64,000 nucleotides of DNA from Acorus gramineus (Eukaryota; Streptophyta; Magnoliopsida; Acorales; Acoraceae): NCBI GenBank assembly GCA_030737835.1, contig CM060847.1, positions 22,864,876 to 22,928,875 of the forward strand, written 5' to 3'. A program made the position numbers and the translations under genes. Below, piece by piece: positions 22,201 through 33,832 of the stretch (its first letter is position 1; each line of letters opens with the position of its first letter). The notes beneath the pieces were generated by a model. The model had not been told where the DNA came from, searched no databases, and saw nothing but the letters and a program-made list of their open reading frames with translations.

Positions 22201-25200
22201 ATGGGTAAAAAAAACAATATGGTACTGCTCACCTGGTACACCTCCATTGGGAATTCTCCCATTAAGATTTGCATTCAGATGTTCCCCAGAAGTCGATGGT
22301 GGAGTATGGGCATTTTTTACAATGAATACAGGTTTTTTCTTCTTTATACTCCACAGCTCAATACTTCCTTCATCTGAACCAGATAAATACTGGTCATCGC
22401 TGATGAAACAGCAACATTCTAAAGATGATTTTGAGGAACGGAAAACTACATGTTTTCCACTGGAAACCTATTTGTAAAACAAAGAGTCAACCCACAATTG
22501 AATATAGAAAAAAGCTTAATCAAATGATAACATTATGGACGATACATGACAGAAGATAAATGCATACCATTTACAGTTGTCGAAAAGCTGCAATGCAAAT
22601 ATAATCAGATTTGGTAACATTCATGTTCATGAACGTGTATGATTTTTATAGAATGTAAAATCACTGCTCAGTTTTAGTATCAGGGGAAAATTGGTTGCTC
22701 CCTCTTTGATAAAATACAAAAGACAATTTAATATCTATATACATTTGTAAATGTGATAACAAAATATGCAATGAAATTCCATTCATAAAACCAATGAATT
22801 AATTGATCTACTCACAGAATATGAGAAAAAGAAAATCAACGCATGAAAGATCTGTTTGTTTAATGGCCATAGGTAAGCCTCCTAATTCAAGGATCCAAGC
22901 ATCATAGATTTTTATTTTTTATCTAATGTGCCAATATATAAGAACTCCCCCTTCAGTTCTTTATGCAACAAGCATGCTGCCCTGTGATTTATATCATGAG
23001 TTCCACGTCTGTCAGAAGGAAAAACAAACAATGATAGAAAAAGGCATACATGATACACGCCTAAGAATTTTGCAAGGAATTTCAATGGTCGATGGGGGTG
23101 TGCGTAAAAAGTGGCATCCTGAGTAATGACTTCAGTGATCTTGATATTTCTCTTGTGGATAGAGTACAAATGATATGCTAAATTCTGTGCACTATACTAG
23201 TTCCTTCATTCAAGTTAAATGGTTTCCACATGATTCATTACAAATGCGTCTCCTGTTTCAGTAATATGTACACTCATTCATTACACCTATCTGCAATGTC
23301 AAGCCAGAAAATTTGCTAAATCTTACATTATAGTAGCGCATGGTCCGATCGCGGCCAACGGACAAAAGTCTTTCTTTGTGTAGGCAATCAATTGTTAACA
23401 CATCACTTTGGTGGCCATATATTGTCTCCATGCTAGCTCTGTCTTCTGCATTCCATGATTTAATTGTCCGATCAAAAGATGCAGAGAAGAGTTCTGATGT
23501 CCCCAGCCTAAAAGCCAAACTGGATACTGCTTCTTTATGCCCGGGAAATGCCTGTACAGTGAACACAAGAATTTCGAGTAAGGGCCCTATATCTAATATA
23601 CCTAATATTTAAAATTACTAATATTTAATTCCTACTTATAATTATAAATTTCATTGCACTTCCATAATTAATGTAACATAAATCAGGATGCAAATCCAAA
23701 AAGATGTCCTACTTCTCATGTTACCTACAAATATATCATCCACCACCATGTTGTATACCCAACTTCTAAATGGAAATTAATCATTCACAAAAACGATTCC
23801 ACCAAATGAATTTTGAAGTCCACAAATATCTAACTATTAGGTATTTGTGAGGATGTTCCATAAGAATACCATAATTAAATGCTCAAGTAAAATAACTAAC
23901 CCTATCATCAAAAGTTGCATGATTATATATTCTAATCGAGGATGAGGTTTAGCACACACTAAAAAAACAGTCCACAATGAGAATGCACAACAAATACCTG
24001 AATATGCTCCCGTGTCCGTGTATCCCATAAATGAACATGGCGATCCAAACCCCCAGTTGCCAGATACCGATTGTCAGAACTAACAGCCAGCGCTAACACG
24101 TTTTTGCTCCGCTTGGCAGACTGATTTTTTGGAATTCTTGCGTAATGGGAAACCAACACTTCTTCACTGGGCCATGTATACTTCTCGCTCTTCCCACTCT
24201 CCACATCCCAGTGAACGATCTTCCCATCCTTGGAAGCCGAGTACCCCCTCGAATCATCCTCAGACAAAGCTACTGCAGTGACGGACTGCGGATGCCGCAC
24301 TAGACACCGGAACTCATCAGCTGTTTCAGGCTCCCGAACCCTGGGGAAATTAAGTAAAAGAGCAATGGCAAAGAAACAATTGGATCAAAGCTTGTCCTCA
24401 AGGCAGTCAATGCAACACCTTATCACCCCTTCAAGTACGTAATACAGCATATCAACAAACCAACACAAAACTCAGATGGGAGTTCTGAAATATACCAACT
24501 CAACACCATAAAAAAAGCCCACTAAAAAAATTGGATCTTACAGTGATTGGACCATAAAGAACACATGAATTACACTCGTGTGTATTTAAAGAACTACCAA
24601 TTTAACACCAAAAAAAATGAAACTTACAGTGATTGGACCAAAAAGAACACAAGAACTTACACTCATGATGCATTCAACGAACGCACAAGAAAACACACTC
24701 AAGTAGTCCAGGGAAAAAATCCAAATCTTTGTCACAATGCAGGCTCATCATTTACAATGCACAACTCATATGGAGTATCAGATGACATGAATTCAACAAA
24801 CCCAACACGAAAACCCACAAAGAACTGAACGCGTATAAATTGAACCAAAAAGGGGGAAAAAACTTGTGCCCTCAACTCGATGTATCCGAACAACACAAAA
24901 GAACGCACCGATTTACACTCACGATGTAATTAAAGAACATACAATAAAACACATTCAAGTAGTGCAAAAAAAAAAAATCATTTTTTTTTTGTGACAATGG
25001 AATTCAGGTTTTCAATACGCAACTCAGACAGACTTCCAAACTAAGCGAATTCAACAAACCCAACAAAGAAAACCCATAAAAAACTGAATCACATATAAAC
25101 CTAAAATTAATCCAAACAACAAAAAGGAAGCAAATTCAAAGAGGTTCCACAAAAAAAAAAAAAGAATTTACCTTGACGCGAGTTCCCTTCGGACCCTCCC

Positions 25201-25626
25201 TAACCCCTCGAGCTGCTCCCTCTGAAGAACTCCGGCGATCAACGAGTCCCGATTCCCCTCCCTCTCCTCCTCTGCCTCCTCCTCGCCCTCCGATCCCTCT
25301 CCGTCGTCCCCCCTCACACGCCTCGTAATTTGGCGGATCTCCTCGATCCGAGCCTTCGCAAGCCTCAACTTCGCCTCCGCCACCGTCTCCTCCTCCTCCT
25401 CAGACTCCGCCGCCGCCGCCGCCACCGCCGCAGCCGCTCTGTCGTCGTCGTCGTCGTCGTCGCTGGCGATTTCTTCATCTCTAGTCCTCCGCCGCCTCTG
25501 CTTTTCCGGGACGGGCTCGAAGAAACCGTCGTCGGTTTCCCGATTCCTCTTGGCGGCGGCGCCTCGACCTCCGCCGCCGCCGCGAGAGCGAGATGGAGGC
25601 TTCCCTCGATTTCCCTTCCTATTCAT
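19234..25626 (-). CDS. YAO: YAO/RRP9 WD40 protein of the U3 snoRNP
   Basis: Seven exons on the minus strand: 25626-25172, 24340-23998, 23551-23327, 22467-22233, 22021-21852, 20870-20805, 19335-19234 (stop TAA). All junctions are GT-AG and phases close, giving 531 residues; Arabidopsis YAO is near 500. The N-terminal 150 residues are basic, then acidic (DDDDDDD, EEEEE), with likely nuclear localisation signals KQRRRRTRDEE. Seven WD repeats follow, with cores SASKDGKIVHWDV, ATGGLDRHVHLWDT, SASFDRTIKSWNA, SVGRDRTMRYYN, SGSDEGSIELWSI, ASGAGNGVVHLWSV and VAGVGQEPRLGRWGRV. The family (U3-55K/RRP9) binds the U3 snoRNA box B/C motif and is needed for 18S pre-rRNA cleavage in the nucleolus; Arabidopsis YAO is required in gametophyte and embryo. 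ATG 25626 begins the family's MNRK.KGKP-like start. The GC-rich first exon is duplicated as a pseudogene at 37198-38176. Confidence 0.94.
19690..19920. repeat. dispersed repeat, copy 3 of 3, inside the last YAO intron
   Basis: Matches 13640-13830 over TTGGTATATGAAATCT, TGTGAGTA, GCATT, CAAAAAAATTCAAAATGT, GGGA..GCAAAAGTGACTGCA and GGGTGTAACATTTTTCC. It lies in the 1.5-kb intron 19336-20804. Confidence 0.65.
21598..21698. repeat. two-unit tandem repeat, about 51 bases each
   Basis: CATAG(C/A)ATAAAACAGACATG through TCCTTCAAAAGC occurs twice back to back, with essentially one difference, in the YAO intron 20871-21851. The near-identity implies a recent duplication. Confidence 0.9.
24545..25105. 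repeat. degenerate tandem repeat filling YAO intron 1
   Basis: Blocks with ACACTC(A/G)..., AACACA(C)TTCAAGTAGT, GAATTCAACAAACCCAACA and AAAACCCA.AAA.AACTGAA occur at about 24590-24840 and again at 24890-25105; a shorter piece (TTACAGTGATTGGACCA) repeats at about 24538 and 24627. The intron (24341-25171) is otherwise A-rich and non-coding. Confidence 0.65.
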
Positions 25627-25640
25627 CTCCGACGAGATTC

Positions 25641-25742
25641 TTAGGGTTCCAATCTCTCAGCACTCTCACTTGGGTTTTTTCGATGGGGGGTAGGGGTTAG
25701 GGTTGCGTTTCGTTGTTTCGACGGGGGTTTTGTTTAGGGTTT
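25641..25742 (-). promoter_or_regulatory. telo-box cluster upstream of YAO
   Basis: Read on the minus strand, AACCCTAA occurs at 25641-25648 and 25697-25704, and the full telo-box AAACCCTAA at 25734-25742, all within 120 bases of the YAO start. Telo-boxes are known in promoters of plant ribosomal and ribosome-biogenesis genes, which fits YAO. No clear TATA box was seen. The promoter is cut at 25962 by a 4.9-kb insertion. Confidence 0.6.
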
Positions 25743-27170
25743 TGGTCATATGATATGGTGATAATATTATCTGCGATCCAAACACATAATATTAGTTGTC
25801 TGGCATAAACATACGAAAGAAATCAAAAGTCCCCATAGAATTTTAAAATTGTTTGTTTTAATAATGATTTTTTTTTTTAAAGAATTATTATTATGATAAT
25901 ATTGAGTTATTATTATTACATTATTGTTTTTCTAATTTTTTTATTTTCATATTAAAAAGTACGGTTTTTGCATGTATACATTTAAAAAAAATATTATTTT
26001 TTTTTATACCTTCACAAATGGTCTATTTACTTTTATACTATTAAAAAACTTAACAATTGTGCATTTATACAATCCTAGTTCAATCCCTTCAATTTTTTTG
26101 ACTAACCATGTTAAAGTCATGGAGAATGACTAAAATATCTTTATTTTTTATTTTTATATTTGCCCTTATAAAATATAAGATTTATTTTTATACCATCAAA
26201 AAATTATATTATTTTTATACCATGGAAGAAAAATAAAAATATTAAATTTTACCATGAGAACTATTTAATGATATACAAAAGATCACTTGAGTTTGGATGT
26301 TTTGTATGCAAAATATTTTTTGTGATTACCAAAATAATATTTTATGTTTATACCATTAGAATATATATAGAAAGTATGTATATTTACCATCCTAGTTAAC
26401 TTCTATAAAAAAATTTATTAAAACCATTATAATCTTACAAAAATGACCAAAATACTCTTATTTTTTTATTTTCATATTTTACCTTACCAAATATAATATT
26501 TATAAAAATAAAAATATTAATTTTAATATGAAAATGATAAATTTCATCTAAAATCTACAAACATAAAAATTAAATATAAAAAATATTTATTAATAAAGAC
26601 ATAGTAATTATTAATACTTACATGAGTGGAAATAAAATAAAATTATTTTGAAAAAAACTATATATATATATATATATTACAAAATTACAAAATGAAATAT
26701 TTAAAATAAATATCTAGATCTTGATTGGAAAAAAGGAAAAAAAGTGTAAGGTTGAATGGCTCATGATTGATTTGAAAAAAATAAGAGATTAATTAGGTCA
26801 TTATGTCTAATTATTTACATTATCACTAATATTATATTAAGGTTATTTTTTTCATTTTTATTTCTTGGTTAAGAACTAACTATAGTTAAATATAATTTTG
26901 GTTAAGAATGATAACAGAGGGACACATTTTTTTCATTAAGAAAAATTCTAATTGTATAAAAATGAATATGTTATTTATGGTGGTATAAAAATAAATAACA
27001 TCTTTTTCATTGGTACACATGTAAAAAACCTTTAAAAATATGACAAAACCTAATTAGGGTGCTAAATATATAAAATAACTAAATAAATTAATGGTACAAA
27101 AATAAATAGAATATTTTTAATGGTATAAACATGAATAACAAGTTGTTGAAGGGTATATATGCAAAAACTT

Positions 27171-29654
27171 GTTTTTTTTTTAGAAAAATATAGGAGAATC
27201 TTATTTCAATAAACTCCCGGATTTAGGAGACGAGGAATCTCCTTACAATAAAGGAAAATGAAAAATACAATTAGAAATTAGACTATCCTTTCCCTCATTT
27301 TGTATCCCATGATAGAGCCGGGCGAAGACTCATCTAAAATGAATTTGACCCAATCTGATAACATCGAAGAAATTGTGAACCAAGTATTTTCCCAATACAC
27401 CCTTTTATGCATGAAGACACCCTCGTTGAGTGTTAGCCAAATCGACCAACAAGTAGCTTGAGGAATCAACTATTGGAATTTTGCTCGAGAACTTCTATCT
27501 TCTTTCTTCCGACGATCCCGAAACCACATCCACATATCCTTTGTATTCGAAAAAAAACAAGATGTCTCAAGAGCCTCCCCAATTTTCTTTCAAATTTAGG
27601 TGCTAAATGAGCAAGTAAAGAAAAGATGATCACATGTTTCTTCTCCAATGCCACACAAATCACATATTTTATCCCCATCATTAGACCATTTTGCCCGATT
27701 CACTTTGGTGAGAACTTGATTCAAAGAAAGTAGCCACATGAAACCCCTAATTTTCAATGGAGAGAGCGTACCCCAAATCATATATTCGAATCGAACCAAA
27801 AGGAGGTGAGGAAGTGGACAATTGTTGAGTTTCCGATACCATGATTGGACAGAGAAACCATTCTGAGGAGACAATTTCCAAATAACTGACTCTTCCTCTT
27901 CTAAATTGAGAGGAAACTGATGAAGACACCCAAGAAGAGATGAGAATTCTTCCAACTCCTCATCGCTAAGATTCCGACGAAGCCTTGGCATCCAAATTAT
28001 AGAATTGATCTCACACGTGAACGAATCACGAATAAGATCATCCTCGTCAATAGCCACTCTAAAGAGATTAGGAAATAGAGATGCCGGCGATGAGCCATTA
28101 AGCCATGCATCCTTCCAAAAGCGAATTTCCATACCATTGCCATGAACAAATTGGAGAGACTCCTTTATCTCCTAGACCCCTTTCAAAATATTCCTCCAAA
28201 CGTTAGAGATAAATACTCTTTTCCTCGGGATAAGGTTAAGTCTCGAGCAAGCCGGATAGTATTTCTCACGAATCACTCTACTCCACAAGGCCTTCGGATC
28301 AACAAGCAACCTCCAAAGCCACTTACCCAATAGGGCCTTGTTCATATTATGAAAATCAAGGACACCCATACCACCCTCCTTCTTTGAACGACAAATAATG
28401 TCTCATTTCGCAAGATGAGGCTTCCCACAACCATCCATTGACCCATTCCATAGAAAACACCGCCGAATTTTCTCCATCTTACCAAGAATCCCACATGGGA
28501 CTTTGAAAATTGAGAAGAAGTAGAGCGGAAGACTCGTGAGCACTGCTTTTAGAAGCACTAACCGACCACCCAAGCTTAGAAGGCGTCCTTTCCATCTGTC
28601 CAGTTTCTTATCAAACCGTGAAAGAAGAGGCTCCCAATCAGATTTCCGGAGACTCCTGGTATGAAGAGGAAGGCCTAAATATTTGATTGGAAACTTTGAT
28701 GCTTTACACCCAAACCTCGAAGCCAAGGCTGTCACCTCATGAAACGGAATGTTTATCCCCACCAATGTACTTTTGAAGAAGTTTACTTTTAGACCGGAAA
28801 CCATCTCAAAGCATTTAATAATGAATTTGAAGCCCTCCAAGTTGCTTTCTTTTGCATCACAAAAGAGTATAGTGTCATCAGCATATTGAATATGAGAGAT
28901 CCTGGAACCACCTTTTGTAACTTCAATGCCATTTATCCAACCACCTTCCACACCCTTATGAATCATTATGCTTAACACATTCGCCACAAGAATGAATAAA
29001 AATGGAGAAAGAGGGTCCCCTTGACGAAGACCCCTTCCAGAATCAAAATAACCAACCGCGTTCCCATTAACAAGGACCGACATCCAAACTGTAGCTATAC
29101 ATTCTTTCAGCCACCATCTCCATTTAGAAGAGAATTCATATTTCTCCATGAGTTTCCATAGAAAGTCCCAACGAACTGAATCATAGGCTTTTTCAAAATC
29201 AAGTTTACATTGGAAATCTTTCCTCTTTCCGATGTGAGCCCCGGATACACATTCTTGCGCTATAAGAAAACCATCAAGAAGAGACCGGCCTTTAATGAAA
29301 GCCGATTGGCTGAGATCCACGAGATCCTTTATCACTGTCCAAAGATGGTTTGCCAATATTTTGGCGATGATCTTATAAGCACCGTTTAGAAGATTGATTG
29401 GCTGGAAATCTTCAATACACTCTGCGTTAAGGCAAGCACAACCTTGACAACCAGCATGGAATTCATTCAACATTTCCACCACGTCTTGCTTGACAACATT
29501 CCAAAAAACTTGGAAGAACCTCATATTATAACCATCGGGGCTGGGCGCCTTGTCACCATCCATCTGAAAAATAGCAGTTTTAATCTCTTCCTCAGCAAAA
29601 GCGAATGGAGCATCTAGAGCCTCAATTTGTGACGGAGATAAACGAGGCTCATAA
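27171..29654 (-). mobile_element. 5'-truncated LINE (plant L1 type), broken
   Basis: The perfect 10-bp duplication GCAAAAACTT lies at 27161-27170 and 29655-29664, with the poly(A) tail as T-run 27172-27181. On the minus strand the reverse transcriptase begins mid-palm (APSPDG) with INLLNGAYKIIAKILANH, QSAFIKGRSLLDG, DFEKAYDSVRW, GLRQGDPLSPFLF and the catalytic YADDT (about 28870). The zinc-binding end follows, with CDLCGIGEETCDHLFFTC near 27620-27670, and a WSIWLTLNEG motif near 27430. The 386-residue frame stops near 28403, and the remaining parts lie in other frames, so at least three breaks separate it from activity. The endonuclease and ORF1 are missing by 5' truncation. Confidence 0.93.
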
Positions 29655-29695
29655 GCAAAAACTTTTTTATTCTTTATATTATGAAAAAGATTAAA

Positions 29696-30634
29696 GGGTT
29701 AAAGACATTTAAGTCCCTACAAACATGGAAAAACCCATATAAGTCCCTACTAAAATTAGGACAGACGTACGAGTCCCTGAAAACTCAGAAAAACCCAATT
29801 ATCATCCCTGAGTTAAATTTTCATCCAAACTTAACGGAATATTCCCATAATATTCTGTCACATATAATTGTGTTGACATTGAAGTCCTTATAAACAGTCA
29901 TAAAGACAAATTAGTCCATGCAAAAGACAAAATTACCCCTGAAAGACTTTTACATTAAATTGTGTACACATTGCAGTCCCTGTAAACAATCATAAAGACA
30001 AATTAGTCTTTGCAAAAGACAAAATTGCCCCTGAAAGATTTTTACATTTAATTGGATAGACATTACAGTCCTTATAAATAATCGTAAAGACAAATTGGTA
30101 CATGTAAAAGATAAAAATTTTTTACATTTAATTGTGTAGAAATTGCAGTATTTTAGAGGATATTTAATTTTTAAATTGCAATGTCTGCACAATTAAATGT
30201 AAAAATCCTTCAAGGGTATTTTTGTCTTTTAGAGGGACCAATTTGTCTTTACGATTGTTTATAAGGACTGTAATGTCTATTTAATTAAATGTAAAAGTCT
30301 TTCAAGGGCAATTTTGTCTTTTGCGGAGACTAATTTATTTTTATGATTATTTATAGGGACTACAATGTATACACAATTTAATGTAAAGTCTTTTAGGGGC
30401 AATTTTATCTTTTGCAGGGACTAATTTGTCTTTATGACTGTTTATAAGGACTTCAATGTCTACACAATTATATGTGATGGAATATTCTAGGAATATTCCG
30501 TTACATTTAGATGGAAATTTAACTCAGGGATGATAATTGGTTTTTTCTGAGTTTTCAGGGACTCGTACGTCTGTCCTAATTTTAGTAGGGACTTATATGG
30601 GTTTTCCCATGTTTGTAGGGACTTAGATGTCTTT
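29696..30634. mobile_element. Mutator-like foldback element, 9-bp target duplication
   Basis: The perfect duplication AAGATTAAA lies at 29687-29695 and 30635-30643. Two arms of about 465 bases are inverted copies: AAAGACATTTAAGTCCCTAC, AACCCATATAAGTCCCTAC, GACTCGTACGTCTGTCCTAA, GGAATATTCC and GCCCCTGAAAG.CTTTTACA all pair across a centre near 30160. No coding sequence. It is related to the foldback in the SAPS intron at 9876-11504. Confidence 0.9.
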
Positions 30635-31720
30635 AAGATTAAAATAAGGTTATTTTGGTCACTTTCTTTGTCTAGTTAAAACTAACTTTTGTTAAATTTG
30701 ATTTTTGTTATAAAAGATAACATGGTGGCACTTTTTTTTTTGGATAAAGAATGCAATGGATAAAAATAAATATGTTTTTTTTATGGTATAAAAATAAATA
30801 ACATGTTTTTGAATGATATATATGTAAAAAAATCCTAAAAAGTATTTTAGGATTTCCTTGTGCGTCTATAAATAGAGTCTTTGACTCCTTTAATTAGGAA
30901 TGGCAATGGATTGGGTTTTATTGGTAATTCAACCCGAACCGTCCGTATTGCGGTGGGTTTTGAATTCCATGTTTTTCAAACCCGCTCCAACCAACCCCGA
31001 TCTGTGTAAATATGTAATACATGGGTTGGGTTTTATGTTCAAAACCCGACCCAACCTATGAACCCAACCTATATTCAGTCATTAAAATTTATAAACTATA
31101 AATAAAAAATTAATTACTAATATAGTTAAAAATTAAAACTCAACTCTTGATCATTTTTCATGGCATACTTGGTGCTTGTTTTGCATATATACACTACAAG
31201 TAGTAGTAGAAGAACAAGCTGTTACTGGTTCGTTTAGGATCATTGAATCGGTGCTTATATATTACAAGAAAAGAAAAAAAACAATATCACTTGTATTCAA
31301 GACAAACTAATGTGGCATGTGCTGTTCTGGCTCTTTTAAGATATAGAATCCTAGTCAATAAAATATGGCATGTGCTGCAAGATAGAACACTACAAGATAA
31401 AATATGATTCGCACAATATGCCCAGTCTTAACTTAGAATACTAGGTTATGCTGCTGTTCTGTATCTTTGAAATAGAACATGAATGTTTATAAACATTTTA
31501 TGTATCACATGTGAGTTTAAAAAGTGTTTCTCAAATTCAATGCAGATTTTAAAAATATTCTCACCTCAAAATTATATGCAGTTCTTTCATGATAACTATA
31601 CATAAACATATTGCGCCTCCCCTTATTCTACTTATTGCTGTTATAATTAAGGTTATTGTTACCAATGTCATTATGTTACTGTTATTGTTAACTATAACAT
31701 CAAGAATAACAATAATCATG

Positions 31721-31905
31721 TTTGTTTCCCATGCAACTTCTTCTGCCATCACTGTTTCTTCATGGAAGGAATCCATCCTGAAAAAGTAAAATCTTGTCAC
31801 GTTCTGGGCGTCGTGGTGCGGACCATGCAGATGGTTCTCCAGGTCATCGACGAGGTCTCCAAGGAGCATGCAGGGAGGGTGAACATATATGGTGTAGAGG
31901 CTATA
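31721..31905 (+). pseudogene. thioredoxin exon captured in a hAT-like element, broken
   Basis: Plus-strand translation gives SWKESILKK, then a stop, then VTFWASWCGPC with the thioredoxin active site WCGPC at 31814-31828. After a one-base deletion (two bases where three are expected at 31829-31830), the frame moves to MVLQVIDEVSKEHAGRVNIYGVE. This order and spacing matches m/x-type thioredoxins (VLVEFWAPWCGPCRM..P.IDELAKEYAGK...). One stop and one frameshift show it is dead. The small reverse-strand frame over the same bases is a shadow. Confidence 0.8.
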
Positions 31906-32551
31906 TTATGTCATCTACTATGTTTTTATTTTCTGACTTCTTCCCATGTTTCCATGGATGCAATCTGGTAAGTTTGTATAACTACATTTATCTACATCAA
32001 CAATTCCTGAATTCATTAAAAAAAAGTATTAGTAGTAGAGAAGCTGTTAATATACTTCTCATATCTGGTAAAATTCAAAAAATATTAGTAGTAGTATCTT
32101 CTCATATCTGGTAATATTCTTTTATATATCTGGTTGAATCTTGTCTACCATTCTCACAAGAAGTAAATGTGATGATAGAGAGCATCCTTTAAGAATTAAG
32201 CTTTACTCTCTAGAGGCTCTTGAATAAAATATTTGACTTTCGAGTAGTGGAACAAAGGCCTACTCTTTTAGTGTTTTTATAAACTTGAATATATGCTTTT
32301 GAATCCATCCCCTTCCTAATCTGAGATCATCTCCAGCAAAACCCCTCCTTTTCTTGAAGGCAGTGGAGTCCACATAAATTTCATGTAACAATAGAAAGAC
32401 TGGCTAGCTTTCCAAAAGGAATTGTTTGCTTCATGACTATACATTGAAAGGAATATGATGGCTAGTGTTTGAATTTCAATTCTGTGCTATATATTTTCAC
32501 TCATTCTCGTGTGTGCATTTTTAATAACATCACTAGCCTTCTTTCTGTAGG

Positions 32552-32867
32552 GTCTTTTATCAGCCAAGCAACGAATCCAACTGTGTGAGCTAGCTTGCAA
32601 AAGCTCTTTCCATCATAATGTTAGATCCCTGGGAATAATCAATAAAATTTTGACATACTGAGTCTATTTAAAATGCACATTTTTTTATTTAGTTTTTTTG
32701 CCCTGAAGTTACGGCATTTCTTCATGTATAGCTTTGGTCGCATGTATGTGATATCATCCTTGTTTGAAACCTTGGTGATTTTTTTTGCAGTAGAGTTTGA
32801 AGAGAATGCAAGACAGCAGGAGCATGCAAGACAACAACATAAGCTATGCATCCACAGCAGCAAAGGT
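32552..32867 (+). other. possible further captured exons, unidentified
   Basis: After TTTCTGTAG at 32542-32550, a short open stretch reads LLSAKQRIQLCELACKS. After TTTTTTTTGCAG near 32779-32790, another reads VEFEENARQQEHARQQHKL and ends before AAAGGTTGGT (donor-like). Composition is less AT-rich than the surroundings. I do not recognise the protein; these may be exons of a captured gene or chance. Confidence 0.3.
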
Positions 32868-33299
32868 TGGTGATTAAATTCAGATAATTACTTTACGCGT
32901 ATTGATCTTGTCACTAGCATTTTAACTCTTGATTTGTTCCAAAATTCACATGCCTGTTGATGAAAAGACCATTTAGACATTGAATGACTGTCGCCAATCG
33001 TGAATTGGAGTTTGTGAAACTCCTTTGCGAATAAAAATCTCCACTTAGTTTTATAGATCGTGATAATGAAAAGAACATGTTTGAATTATATAGATAGGTT
33101 TGTAAATGTCAATTTCCTAGAAATGGAAGTGGAGGATTGTTTATTGTCCATGGTTTTTTTATAAATTGAGTATAATAAAGAATTGTTGAAACTCACATGA
33201 AGGTCTTGCATGGAAATCTTTTATGATTAGAGTTTGTGGAATTGCATATTAATAGTGTTTTGTATTTATTATTATTGTCATCATTAAATATTTAATTAA

Positions 33300-33832
33300 T
33301 TGTAATATAAAAAAAATTAAAAAAAAAAAGTTTTTTCTACGAAAATGTGACCTTCCCCTGCAAAATATTTCATAGGGACAGGTCAATTTTTTTTTATTTA
33401 ATTTATATACTTTTAGCTGCGAAATCTGTCGCAGCAAAATGTCACCTTGTGCTACTAAAAGACATTTTCGTAGCAATATGTGGCCTAATGCGACGAAACT
33501 GTTTCGTAGCAAATAGTGTCCATCGTTATGTAGGTAACCTTTTGCTGCGACAATATTTCGTCGTAAAAGAGGAGATTTTGCTGCGAAATATATTTCGTCG
33601 CAAAAGGATACCGTTTGCAACGAAATATTACCTTTTGTTACGAAAATAGTTTCGTAGCAAAAAGTATCTTTTTGCTACGAATATTTTATTTCGCGGCAAA
33701 AGGTTTTCCCACACGAGGCAATTGCAACCATAATAGCAACGGAATGATTTCGTCGAGAAAGATCTTTTGCTGCGAAAAAATAGGTTTTTGCTACGAAACC
33801 GTTCGTAGCTAATGCCCTATTTTCTTGTAGTG
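33300..33832. mobile_element. CACTA-type element end with subterminal repeats
   Basis: Read on the minus strand, 33832 begins CACTACAAGAAAA, the canonical CACTA end. Inward there are many copies of TTTCGTAGCAAAA / TTGCTGCGAAA in both orientations as far as about 33340, as in CACTA subterminal regions. The opposite end is not identified. It lies inside the hAT-like element 30895-34466. Confidence 0.65.

Larger units (their letters stand above)
25962..30835. mobile_element. Mutator-like element (4.9 kb) in the YAO upstream region, with nested insertions
   Basis: The 9-bp duplication TAAAAAGTA flanks it at 25953-25961 and 30836-30844. The ends are weak inverted repeats: CGGTTTTTGCATGTATACAT against GGATTTTTTTACATATATAT. 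The duplicated locus at about 38493-38505 reads straight across (an empty site). The interior is very AT-rich and non-coding apart from a LINE (27171-29654) and a foldback (29696-30634). The end module, GGTATAAAAATAAATAACA followed by a copy of the terminal repeat, recurs at about 26985-27023, 27122-27168 and 30785-30835, so the element has several right-end-like copies. Confidence 0.7.

Noticed and set aside
31561-31869. Reverse-strand 102-residue frame
   Set aside because: It overlaps the plus-strand thioredoxin fragment, which has clear family motifs.
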